A stretch of DNA of 32,610 nt, taken from assembly GCA_012719125.1 (NCBI GenBank), contig JAAYAY010000161.1:1-32610 (forward strand), in the 5' to 3' direction. This document shows, in pieces, positions 15,301 through 27,300 of this stretch. Position 1 is the first letter of the stretch. Every line of letters begins with the position of its first letter. The notes under the pieces are model-generated. The model did not search any database. It saw nothing but the letters and a program-made list of their open reading frames with translations, and had not been told where the DNA came from. This stretch comes from Planctomycetaceae bacterium. Lineage in GTDB: Bacteria; Planctomycetota; Planctomycetia; Pirellulales; Thermoguttaceae. A program made the position numbers and the translations under genes.

Positions 15301-18300
15301 ATGGTCCTCTCCGCGAGCCCAGACCAGCAGTTGGCGGGGGTCGGACCCGACGTTGAATCGAGCCATCGGGAACGTGGCCGACAGCAATTGGATCGCCGCC
15401 GCGGCCGTGGTGTTGTCCAGGTTGTAAGTCGTGATCCGCGGGGCGGTCTCCGGCGTCTCCGCAAACTCGTCGACCAGTTTCTGAATCTCCTCGTGATCCT
15501 TGGGACGCGCCCAGGCGATGATCTGCTTGGCCGAGGAACCCAGGGTGAACTGAGCTTCAGGAATCGATGTCTGAAGGAACCTCAGGACATAGACCATCTG
15601 GCGGATGTCGCCGATCCCCAACTCGTAAACCTTGGCCGTGGCCAGCTTCTCGTCCGGACCTTTGACGTCGATCTGCTTCAACGTCTGCTCGACGAGAACC
15701 TGGTCGTCGGGCCGCGCCCAAACGATCAACTGGTAAGGTTCCGCTCCGGGGCTCAACTGAGCCTGCGGCACCGCCAGCCGCAGCATGGCCATGGCGGTCT
15801 GGGCGGAGATCTCTTCGAGCGTGTAGGTGACCGCCCTCGAGGCCCGTTCGGGCGAATCGGCCGCCGACAGCTCTTCGACGATCTGCTGGATCTTCTCGTG
15901 ATCGTCCGGCCGAGCCCAAATCACCATCTGGTAGGGATCAGTCCCCTGGGTGGAAACCGCCTCGGGGACCACTTGCCGTAGCATGACGCTGACGGCCGTC
16001 GAGGTGACGTTCTTCAGGGCGTAGACCACCGCCTGAGGCTTGTTGTCTTCGCCCCCTTGGATCTGCTCGATGAGTTCGACTATGTCTTCATGGACCTTCG
16101 GTTGAGCCCAGGCGATGATCTGATCGGGCTCCACGCCCATCGTGAAGCGGGCGGTCGGCACGCTCTGGGCCAGGAACCGAAGGACGTAATAGTTCTGCGT
16201 CGCGTTGGAACCGTCGAGCGTGTAAGCGATCGCCTTCGCCTGCTTGTCCTCCGGGCCTTCGACGTCGATCTGCTTGAGGGTCTCTTCGACACGCTTGTGA
16301 TCGTCGGGCCGAGCCCACACGACCAGTTGATACGTTTCGGCGCCCGGACTGACCTGGGCTTGCGGCACGGCCAGGCGGAGGATCTGGGTCGCCGTCGCCG
16401 TGCTGACCTCCTCGAGCGCATAGGTGATCGCCTGGAATGCCTTCTCGGGGGCGTCTTCCGCCGCCATCTGATCGACGGCCTTCTGGATGTCTTCGTGTTC
16501 GTCGGGCCGGGCCCAAATAAGAAGCTGGTAGGGATTGGCGCCGACCGTGGTCAAGGCCTGCGGGGCGATCTGCCGGACCATCGCGATCGCCGACGTGGCC
16601 GACGTGTTCTTCAGATCGTAGACCACGAGATTGGCCTGCTTGTCTTCAGGACCGTCGATATCGATCTTGAGCAGTGTTTCCTTGATCAGTTCGTGATCGT
16701 CCGGGCGAGCCAGGGCGACGAACTGGTACTGGTCGGCCCCTGTCGACAGTTGCGCTTGAGGGACCACCGAGCGGAGCACGGCCATGGCCGCGGCGGCCGT
16801 GACCTCTTCCACCACGTAGTTCATGGGAACCGGGGCCGTCTCCGGCGGTTCCGGGGCCGAAAGCTCGTCCACGAGTTTCGCGATCTTCTCGTGGTCCTCG
16901 CCACGCGCCCAGACCACGAGTTCGAATGGATCGTCCCCGGTCGAGGCGACCGCATCGGGAACCATGCGGCGAAGCATGAGCGTGACGACGGCGGCCGAGG
17001 TGTTCTTCAGCTTGTAGACGACCGGCTTGGGAGCATTCTCCGCCCCGCCCTGGATCTGCTCGATCAACTCGGCAATGTCTTCGTGAACCTTGGGCTGAGC
17101 CCAGGCGATGATCTGATCGGAAGATACGCCCTGCGTGAACCGGGCCGTCGGAATGCTCTGGGCCAGGAACCGCAACGCATAGTAACCCTGCATCGCACTC
17201 ATGCCCTCGAGCTTGTAGGCCACGGCCTTGGCTTCCTTGTCTTCGGGACCTTCCACGTCGATCTGCGCCAGGGTCTCCTCAACCTTCTTCTGGTCGTCGG
17301 GCCGAGCCCAAACGAGAAGCTGGTAGGTCTCCGCACCCGGGCTCACCTGGGCCTGGGGCACCGCCAGCCGCAAGATCTGCATGGCGGAAGTGGTCGTGAT
17401 CTCTTCGAGTGTATAGGTGACGGCGCGAGGAGCCGTTTCGGGCGTCTCGGCCGCCGACAGTTCGTCAACCAACTGTTTCACCTTCTCGTGGTCGTCGCCG
17501 CGGGCCCACACCACCAGTTGATAGGGATCGGTACCGACGGTCGGAACCGCCTGAGGAGCCACGCTCCGCAGCATCGACAGCACGCTCGACGCAGTGACGT
17601 TCTTCAGTTGGTAGACGATCGGCTTGGGAGCATTGTCCGCCCCCCCCTGAATCTGCTCGATCAGCTCGGCGATGTCTTCGTGGACCTTGGGCTGCGCCCA
17701 GGCGATGATCTGGTCGGGCGTCACGCCCTGCGTGAACCGGGCCGTCGGGATGCTCTGGGCCAGGAACCGCAACGCGTAATAGCCCTGCGTCACATTCATG
17801 CCCTCGAGCTTGTAGGCCACGGCCTTGGCTTCCTTGTCTTCGGGCCCCGGCATGTCGATCCGGGCCAGGGTTTCTTCGACCTTCTTGTGATCGTCGGGGC
17901 GAGCCCAGACGAGAAGCTGATAGGTCTCCGTTCCCGGGTTCACTTGGGCCTGGGGCACCGCCATCCGCAGAATCTGCATGGCGGAAGTGGTCGCGATCTC
18001 TTCGAGCGAGTAGACGACGGCCGTGGGGAGCTTCTCCGGTGCGTCTTCGGCCGACAACTCGTCGAGAGACTGCTTGACCTTTTCGTGATCGTTGGGCCGA
18101 GCCCACACGATCAACTCGTACTGGTCCGTGCCGACCGTGCAAAGTGCCTCGGGAGCCACCGATCGCAGCAGCCGCGTGGCGTTCAGGGCGTCGATCCCCT
18201 TGAGCGGATAGATCCGCATCTCCGGCTTGGCGCCGGAGGCCTCGAGGGTTGCGATGGTCTCCTTGATCTTGGCGTGATCCTTGGGGCGAGCCCAAACAAC

Positions 18301-21300
18301 CATCTCATCCGACGCTCGTCCGGCCGACAGGCTGGCTTCGGGCACAATCGGCGTCAGCACGCGAATCGCGCTGAGCACGTCGCCCGACTCCAATTTGTAG
18401 ATTTCCATTCGCGGGGCCGATTCCGCCGGCTCGTCCTGGGAGAGCCGCTCGAGCGCAGCGACGATCAACTTGTGGTCGTGAGGCCGGGCCCAGACAACCA
18501 GTTGCTGGGGATCCTTGCCGACCGACACCTGCGCCTCGGGCGCCACCGTGCGCAACAGCGTCCTGACCGAAAGGGAGTCGATGTTCTCCAAGGTGTAGAT
18601 TTCCATCGACGGCATCGTGCCCGGCGGACCTTCGGCCGAGAGTTCGTCGATCAACTCGGCGATCTTCTCGTGATCGGCAGGCCGGGCCCACACGACCAAC
18701 TGGTACGGATCGGCGCCCGCGGCCGTGATGGCTTGCGGGACGACCTGCCGAATCAGCACGGTCACCGACGCGGGCGACGGACCGTCCAGTGCATACGTCA
18801 CCATCTTGGGAGCCGTTTCCGGCGGAGCCTCGGCCGTCATCTGGTCGACGATCTCCTTGACCATCTCCTGCTCGCTGCTGCGAGCCCAGACCACCAATTC
18901 GTAAGGCGTCTTGCCCGTCGAGGCGATCGCCGTCGGGACCACCTGCCGGACCACGCCCATGACGGCCGTGGCCGTCGTATCGCCCAAATCGTAGACCTGG
19001 GCGACCGGGCCGAGACCTTCGCCGCCTTCGACCTTCTCGATCAGTTCGGCGATCTTCTCGTGCTCCTTCGGCCGGGCCCAGGCGATCACCTGCCCGGGCA
19101 CGACTCCCGCCGTGAACGAAGCGCCGGGCACGGCGCCTCGCAGAAACAGGCCGATGTAGTACAACTGAACTGCATTGGTCGTCTTCAGTTGGTAAACGGC
19201 CAACTGGGCGCTCTTGTCTTCCGGCCCCTCGACGTCGATCTTCTCCAAGGTCTTCTGGATCAGGTCCTGATCCTTCGGAATCGCCCAGGCAATAAGCTGA
19301 TGGCTTTCGGCGCCGGGACTGATCTGGGCTTGCGGAACCGCCAGACGCAGCAACTGGCCGGCCGTGGTCGTGTTGATGTGTTCCAGCGTGTAGGTGACGG
19401 CCGTCGGCATCAGGTCGGGGGAGTCGGCCGACGTCAACTGATCGATCACCTCCTTGACCTTGTCGTGGTCGAGGGGCGATGCCCAGACCACCAACTGCGA
19501 CGGGGTGGCCCCGGAAGTGACCACGGCCCTGGGGACGATCTGGCGAAGGGAGGAGGTGACCGTCGTCGCCGCCACGTTGCCCGAATCGTAGACGACCGCC
19601 TTGGGCCCGTTCTCCTTGTCGGCCAGTTGCTCGATCAGTTCTCGGATCTGCTCGTGATCCTTGGGCCGGGCCCAGGCGACCAGTTGATTGGGATTGACGC
19701 CGGGAGTGAAGCTCGCTTTAGGGACGACCTGCTGGAGAAATCGTCCAACGTAATACATCTGGCTGGTGCTTCCTGCGTCGAGTTCGTAGATCACCGCCTT
19801 CTCGCTGCCCCCGCCGGTCCCTTCCAGATCGATCCGTTGAAGGGTCTTCTCGATCTCGGTGTGTTCCTCGGGGCGGGCCCAGATGATCAACTGATACTCG
19901 TCCTCCCCTTCCGTAAACTTGGCCGCCGGGGCCACCTCCTTGAGAATCTGCTCGGCCGTGTTGGCCGTCAGGGAGTTGAGTTGATAGGTAACGGCGATCG
20001 GCGCCTTGCCTTCGGGGGCCTGCATGGACAACTGCTTGATCGCGTTGTCGACCTCGGCATGGTCCTCCTCCGTGGCCCAAACCACCAATTGGCTGGAATC
20101 GGCTCCGATCTCGGCCACTGCCTCGGGAACGATCGAACGCAGCATCCGCACGACGCTCAAGGCTTCGAGCCGCTCCAAGGTGTAGATCTTCATCGTCGGC
20201 TTGGGGCCGGCCGCGTCGATCTTCGCCACCGCTTCCTTGATCTTCACGTGGTCGGCAGGCCGAGCCCAGGCGATCAACTGGTCGGCATCCTTGCCCACCG
20301 AGAACTTGGCCTCGGGTACGACGTCGGCCAGGGTCCTCATCGCACTCGGCGCGTCGCCCGACTCGAGTTTGTAGATCTCCATCGTGGGGGCCGTGGGCGA
20401 TGCGTCGGCCTCGGTCAACTTGGCCAGGGCCTCCTTGATCGTCTCCTGATCCTTGGGCCGGGCCCAGGCGATCAGTTGTCCCGCGTTGTTGCCCACGGAA
20501 AGCTCCGCGTCGCGAACGACCTTCTCGAGGGCCCTGATGGCGACCAACGCGTCGACCTTCTCGAGCGTGTAGACTTCCATCACCGGCTTCAACTCGGGCG
20601 GCTGCTCGACGATCGACTTGACCAACTGCTTGATCGTCTCGTGATCTTTCGGCGTCGCCCAAACCACGACCTGCGTCGGATCGGCGCCGAGGGTCATGCT
20701 CGCCGTTGGCACAGCCTCGCGAATCGTTCGCATCGAATAATAGCTGAAACGCGGATCGATCCCTTCCAGAACATACACGGCGGCGGTCTGCTTCGCCCCC
20801 TCGGGAGTCTCCACGTCGACCGTTTCCAGCGTCGTCTTCACGGTGGCCTGGTCCCTGGCATTGGCCCACACGATCAACTGGTGAGGGTCGCTGCCGGTAG
20901 CCGTCTGGGCCTGGGGCACGGCCAGGCTCAGAATCTGCGTGGCGCTGGCGATCGGGATCTCCTTGAGCGTGTAGGTCATCGCCATCGGCTTGCCCGACCC
21001 CATGGCCGTAATGGCCATCGACTCGATCGCCGCACGCACGGTTTCCTGATCCTTCTCGATGGCGAACACGGCCAGGCTCTCGCTCTCCGAGTCGACCACG
21101 ACGTTCGCCTTGGGCGCAAGGTTCGTGAGAATCTGGGTCAGGATCGTGGGATCGGCGTCGCCCGTCGGATAGACCATCAGGTAGGGCTTGTGAGCCTCGT
21201 CGGGGCCGGTCTCCATCTGCTCGATGGCTTCGGCCACGATCTTGTGGTCGCGCTGGCGCCCGTAGGCCACGACCTTGCTCCCCGTGGCGTCGGGATACAG

Positions 21301-24300
21301 CTTCATGTCCGTCACCAGCGCCTGGAGAATGCTGATCGCCGTGTTGACGTCGACCTCGCTGATCGAATAGGCAACGGTCTTCTTCTGGGAATCGCCCGCC
21401 GTATCGCCGTCCATGGTCTCGATGGCCGCGGCGATCCCTTCGTGCTGCTCCGGCATGGCCGTGACGATCATGCGATCGTTCTTCTCGTCCATCTGGATGC
21501 GGATATCGGGATAGAGCTCCTCAAGCACCGTCTGGACGGTGCTCATGTCCGCCGAGGCGATTCCGTAGACCTTCAACTGCGTCTTCGTCTCGGTGGCGGC
21601 CGTCTCCTGGATCGTGGCCAGATTCTTCTCGATCACCGCGTGTTCGCCGGCCGTGGCGATCACCATCAGCTTGCGGGAATCGGGGTCGTAGCTGATCTCG
21701 GCCTTGGGGGCCAGTTGTTCGAGTCCGTCGATAAGCTTCTCGGGCGGCGACTCCTGCATGGCGTAGAAACGCAATTGGGGCGCATTCGGATTGTCGGGCC
21801 CGAAATCCAGTTGATCGATCGTGGCCTTGATCACGGCGTGATCTGCCGCCGTGGCAAAGGCCATGATGCTGTCGGCCTGAAAATCCATGGACAGCTTCGC
21901 CTTGGGGACAAGGTTGCGCAGCAGGTAGTACACGGCCCGCTCGTCGGCGTTGCTCAGCCGGTAGACGACCAGCGTCTCGGGATTGTCCTCCGAACCCCCG
22001 TCGCTCAATCCGGCCAGCGCCGACTCGACCGCCGCATGCTCCTCCTGCGTGCCGAACACGAGCAGATTGCCCCGCCTGAAGTCCATGGAGACTTTGGCCT
22101 TCGGAACCAGTTCCTCCAATTGGTCCGCCATGGCCCGAGCGGCGTAGTAGCGGCTCGAAGAGTATTGTGCGTCGGTCTCGATCGCCGTGATCGCGTAGAC
22201 CTTGAAGTACGGCTTCTCCTTCTCGCCCGCCGCCGCCTCGATTCGGTCGAGGGTCTCCTTGACGGTCTTCTGATCGTCGGGGGCGGCAACCACGGAGATC
22301 TGCTGCGCCTCTTCGTTGATGGTGATCTTAGCGCTCGGCACAAGCTGTTCCAGGCCCTCCCTGAGGGTCTCGGGAACCTCGTTCTTGAGGGTGTAGATTT
22401 GCAGTTGCGGAGTGTTCTTTCCCCCGACCTGGATCTGCGCGATGGCCGCCTTGATCGCCGCATGCTCCTTGGCGGTGCCCAGCACGAGCAGGTTGCCCTT
22501 CTGGTAGTCGACCGTGATCTCCGCGTAGGGAGCGAAGGGTTCGATCTGGTCGGCGAACGATCGGGCGGCATAGTAGCGGCTGCTCGAATACCCGCGGCCG
22601 GCCATCTGGTCGTTGGCGGCGGGCATCCCGCTGATCGTGTAGATTTCGAAGTACGGTTCGCCGTCTTCGCCGCCCCCCGTCTGGATCTTGTCGACGGCCG
22701 ACTTGATCGCCTGCTGATCGGCGGCATTGGCCACGACCGTCAAACGCTTCAATTCGGAATCGATCGAAATCTCCGCCTTCGGCGCCAGTTTCTTCAAACC
22801 GTCGACCAGGTTGTCCGGCGCCCGCCGCCTGAGCATATAGACCTGCAACTGAGGCGAATTGTCCGGCCCGGAAAGGGTCAACTTCTCGACGGCGGCCTTC
22901 AACGTGTCGTGCTCTTCCGCCGTGGCAAAGGCAATCAGACTGCTCGATTCGAAGTCGATCGACAACCTGGCGTTGGGAACGAGCGGTTGCAGGCCGATCA
23001 TGAAGGTCTGCGCGCTGTAGTACTGCAACGTCGGCGTGGTCCCGCTCAGGCCGCGGATTTCGTAGGCCTCGAAGTAGGGCTGGGATTTGGCGGAACTGGC
23101 CTGTTCCAGGCGATCGACGGCATCCTTCACCAATTGATGATCGATCGGCGCGGCGACGACCGTCAGGGCGGTGCCGCCGTCGTCGATGGAAACGTCGGCT
23201 TCGGGAACCAGCTTCTTCAGACCGTCGACCAGCCCCGGGGGGGCCTTCTTCGTGAGCGTGTAGACCTGCAACTGGGGCGCCCCCTCGCCGCTGGCAGGGG
23301 CGAGCTTTTCCACGGCCGCCTTGAGCATCTCGTGCTCTTCCGGCGTGGCCCAGGCGACGAGTTTGTCGTTCTTGGTGTCGATCATCATCTTGGCGCCGGG
23401 CACGAGTTCCTGAATGCCCGTCATCAGCGTCGCCGCCGTGGTGAAACGCCCGCCAGGCGACGTCTCGTAGCCGACGGCCCCCTGGATCGAATAGGCTTCG
23501 AATCGCTTTTGCGTCTCAGTCGTGGCCCCCGCCTTCAACTGCATGAGGATCTCGCCGATCACCCGGTGCTCGCTCGGCTTGGCCCAAACGGAGAGTTGCG
23601 TCGGCTCCTGATCGTCGATCACATCGACGCCGGGCAGATCTTCGGCGAGTTTCTCAACAACGGCCTCGAACCGCTTGCGCTGGCCCGGCGTAACCGGGTA
23701 GACCATGAGGGCATTCTCTTCGTCCTCGGTCAGCGCGCCGTCGATCTGCTGGACGGTTCGGGCCACGATTTCGTGGTCCCCCTCGGTGGCCACCACCACC
23801 AGACGCTTCCCCTCTTCATCGACGGTCACGTTGGCCTTGGGGGCCAGTTGTTTCAAGACGTCCGTCAGCGAATGAGAGGCCTTCTGTTTGAGATTGATGA
23901 CGCGAACCTGCGGGTCGTTGACTCCAGGATCGGTGGATTGAAGTTGCGCCAGGGTGTTGCGGATCGTCATCTGCGAGTCGGGCGGAGCCAGCACGATGAG
24001 CCGGTTGTTGGCCGTATCGACCGTGATCTCCGCCCTGGGCACCAACCCTTCCAGAATCGAAACCGTCGTCGTAGGGTCCGCCGTGGTCAACTCGTGGACC
24101 TCCAGTTGGGGCGTGTAGGCGGCGGAAGTGAACTGGCCCAGTTTCTCGACGGCCGTGCGGATGATCTCGTGCTCGGTGGGAGTGGCAAAAGCCACCAGGT
24201 TGCCCGTCTCGGAATCGATCGTCAGCCTGGCGTTAGGCACCAGCGACTGGAGGTTCTCCAGGAAAGCCGCCGCCTTGGCGGCCCGGCCGGCAGGGCTCAG

Positions 24301-27300
24301 TCCAGCAACACCGTTGATGGCGTAGACCTCGAAGCGGCGTTGTTCCTGGACCGGCCCCTCCACGTCGATCTGATCGAGTGCGCGGCGAATCGCTTCGTGC
24401 TCTTCGGGACGGGTCCAGATCAGCAGGCGATTGGAGCTCGCGTCCAATGTGACCCGAGTGTCGGGAAAGAGCTCACCGAGCACTTTCGTGACGCTGGAAG
24501 GATCGGCTGACTTGATCGCGTAGGCCACCAACTGGAACTGCTCTTCCGGAGCCACGTCCTGGCTCAACTCCTGCATGATCTCTGCAAGCACCTCGTGTTC
24601 CGACGGCCTGGCCCAGATCGAGAGCCGGCCCGGCGCCGAGTCCGGAATCACCTTGACGCTCGGCAACTCGGATTGGATGCTGGCCAGCACCGACTCAAAC
24701 CGGGTCCGCTGTTGAGACGTTACCGGATAGACCGCCAGCTTCTCCTTCTCCTCCGCCGGAAGAGTCGTCGTGGCCTGTTCGATCGTCTTCGCAATCAGTT
24801 CGTGATCGGCCGGCGTGGCCACCACGGTCAGATACTTGTTGCTCGAATCCGGCGTGATCGTCGCCTTCGGAGCCAGCGTCTTGAGAATCGTCAACACAGC
24901 GTCCGGCAGATCGTCCTGGGTGGGATAGAAACGCAGTTCCGGCTTCGTCGACCCGGCTTCCTGCACCTTGGCGATCGTCTCTTCGATCTTCAGTTGGTCC
25001 TCGGCGTTGGCCACCACCATCAGGCGATTGTTGGCCGCGTCGGGGGTGATCTCGGCCTTGGGCGCCAGTTCCGCCAGCAGCTTCAACACGGTTGGCGGCA
25101 GCTCTTCCTGCACGTCGTGGAAACGCAGTTCCTTCTTCTCGTTGCTCCCCTCTTCGATCTTGGCAATCGTCTCGACCACCTTCTCGTGGTCTTCCGGTGT
25201 GGCAACGACCATCAGTCGGCCCGACTTCGTGTCGACCGTGACGTCTGCCTTCGGAACGAGCTGGCGGAGCACCGAAACGACCTCCGACGCGGCGGCCTCC
25301 TTGAGCGTGTGGAAGCGGACGTCGGGCTTCCTTTCGGGTGTGTCGGAGGCGGCCAACTCCTCGAGCGTCTTCTGAACCATCTCCTGATCGGTGGGCACCG
25401 CCATTACGATCAAGTTGTTCGCCTTGGTGTCGAGCGACAACTCGGCATTCGGAACGAGACGCGTGATGAGCGTTTGCACCGTCGTCGAGTCGAGCTCGTC
25501 GAGCGGATAGACTTTGAGCGACGGCGTGTTGTCGGGCGTGTTGCCGTGCCCCAGGCTCTCGATCGCCGTACGCACGAGCGACTGCTCTTCGGGGGTCCCC
25601 CAGACGATCAACTCGCCGCTGTCGGAGTCGAGCGTCAACTGGGCATTGGGCACGAGATCGGCCAGGTGCGACTCGAACGCCCGGAGCGTGACGGCGCTTC
25701 GTTTCGAGAGGCTGCGGATCGTGTAGGTCTCGAATCGCGGCTGTTCCTCGGGGGGCGGCTCCGAGACGATGTTGGCGATCGACTTCTTGATCTGTTCCTG
25801 CTCCGTGGCGGTGGCCCAGACCAGGAGCTTGGCGCCCTTGCGGTCGACGAGCATCCGCACGCCGGGAAACAGGTCTTCCAGCATGCCCTGCACGCTTGCA
25901 GGGTCGGCTGCCTTGACCGGATAGGCTGCCATCTGGTACTCGCCTTCGGCGGCCTCGCCTTCGCCCGCGAACTGCTCGAGGATCCCGGCGATGGCTTCGT
26001 GATTAAGCGCCGTCGCCCAGATGGCCAACTCGGCAGGCCGCACGTCGGGGAGAACGATCACGCCCGGCAACTCGCTCACCAGACTTTGCAGCACAGTCTT
26101 GAATCGCGTCTTCTGCTGCTGGGTCACCGGATAGACGACCAGCTTGCTGCGATCTTCGGCCTTGGCCTTCTCCAGTTGTTCGACGCCCCGCGCAATCAAC
26201 TCGTGATCCATCGTCGTGCCCACGACGATCAGGCGGCTGTTGTAGGTGTCGTAGGTCACCTGGGCGTTCGGAACCAGGCCGGCCAGCACCTCCTGGAGCG
26301 TTACCGGATAGACGTCCTTGAGGGGATAGAACCGCAATTCCGTGGCGCTTGGAATCACCGCAGGCACGCCGTCCACCGGCGGCGGCATGAGACGATCCAG
26401 CGTGGCCTTGATCGATGTGTGTTCGCTCGGATAAGCGAAAATCACCATGCTACTCGTGGCCTTGTCGATGTTGATCTGCACGCCCGGGAACAGCGATTCG
26501 AACATCGTCTTGAGCGAATCGGGGTCGCTGTGCGTGATCGGATAGACCTCGACCAGCGGGATTTCGTCGGCCGTGGCGGTCCCACCCAGTTTCTCGATGA
26601 CCGACTTGATGATCTGATGCTCCTCCGCGGTGGCAAAGGCCATCAGTCGGCCGTTCTTGCGGTCCAGATGCAGTTCCGCGCCGGGAACCATTTCCTGCAA
26701 CGTGTTGAGAAACGACTCGCTGGCAGGAACCGCGGTGGCCGGCGCAGCGGCTGCGGTCGTCGCCTCGCTTGGAGCACTTGGCGATCGATCCCACTCCGAC
26801 CGATAGTCCGGGCTGATCGGAATCCTCCGCCCGTAGGAGTCGATGCGGTATCGCGGCCGTCCATAGGTGTCGTACACCACGCTCCCGTCGTCCTCGTCGT
26901 AGTGACGGCTGCGACGGCGGCGGCCCTCCTCGTCGCCCGGTTCGGCTGAAGGAGCGGGAGTCGGAGCGGGTATCGGCACCGGCTGGGCGGCTTCCTTGAT
27001 CGAGTAGATTTCCAAGGTTCGTTGCCGCTCCGGCGGCAGGTCGGCCTCCATGTTCTCCAGCACCTTGGCCACGGTCGTGTGGAAGTTCGGTGTCGTGTAC
27101 ACATAAAGCTGCGCGCGCTTCTCGTCGAACTCCATCGTAGCCGTCGGGACCATCTTGATCAGGATTTCCTGGGCTGCCTTGGGATCGGCCTTCGTGATCG
27201 GATAAACGACCAACTCGGGCGCAGGCGGTGCCGGCTTCTCCTTCGGCGGCTCCGGTTTCTCCGGCGATTTCGGCTCCGGAATCGCCTCGATCAGCGCCAG

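Noticed and set aside
16057-24510. Open plus-strand frame of 2,817 codons opposite the giant gene
   Set aside because: It is an antisense shadow of the repeat array. GC-rich third positions leave few stops on the complement, and its repetitive product (GDDLIGLHAHRE-like runs) only mirrors the repeats of the minus-strand gene. The minus frame has the signal peptide and conserved domain pattern.
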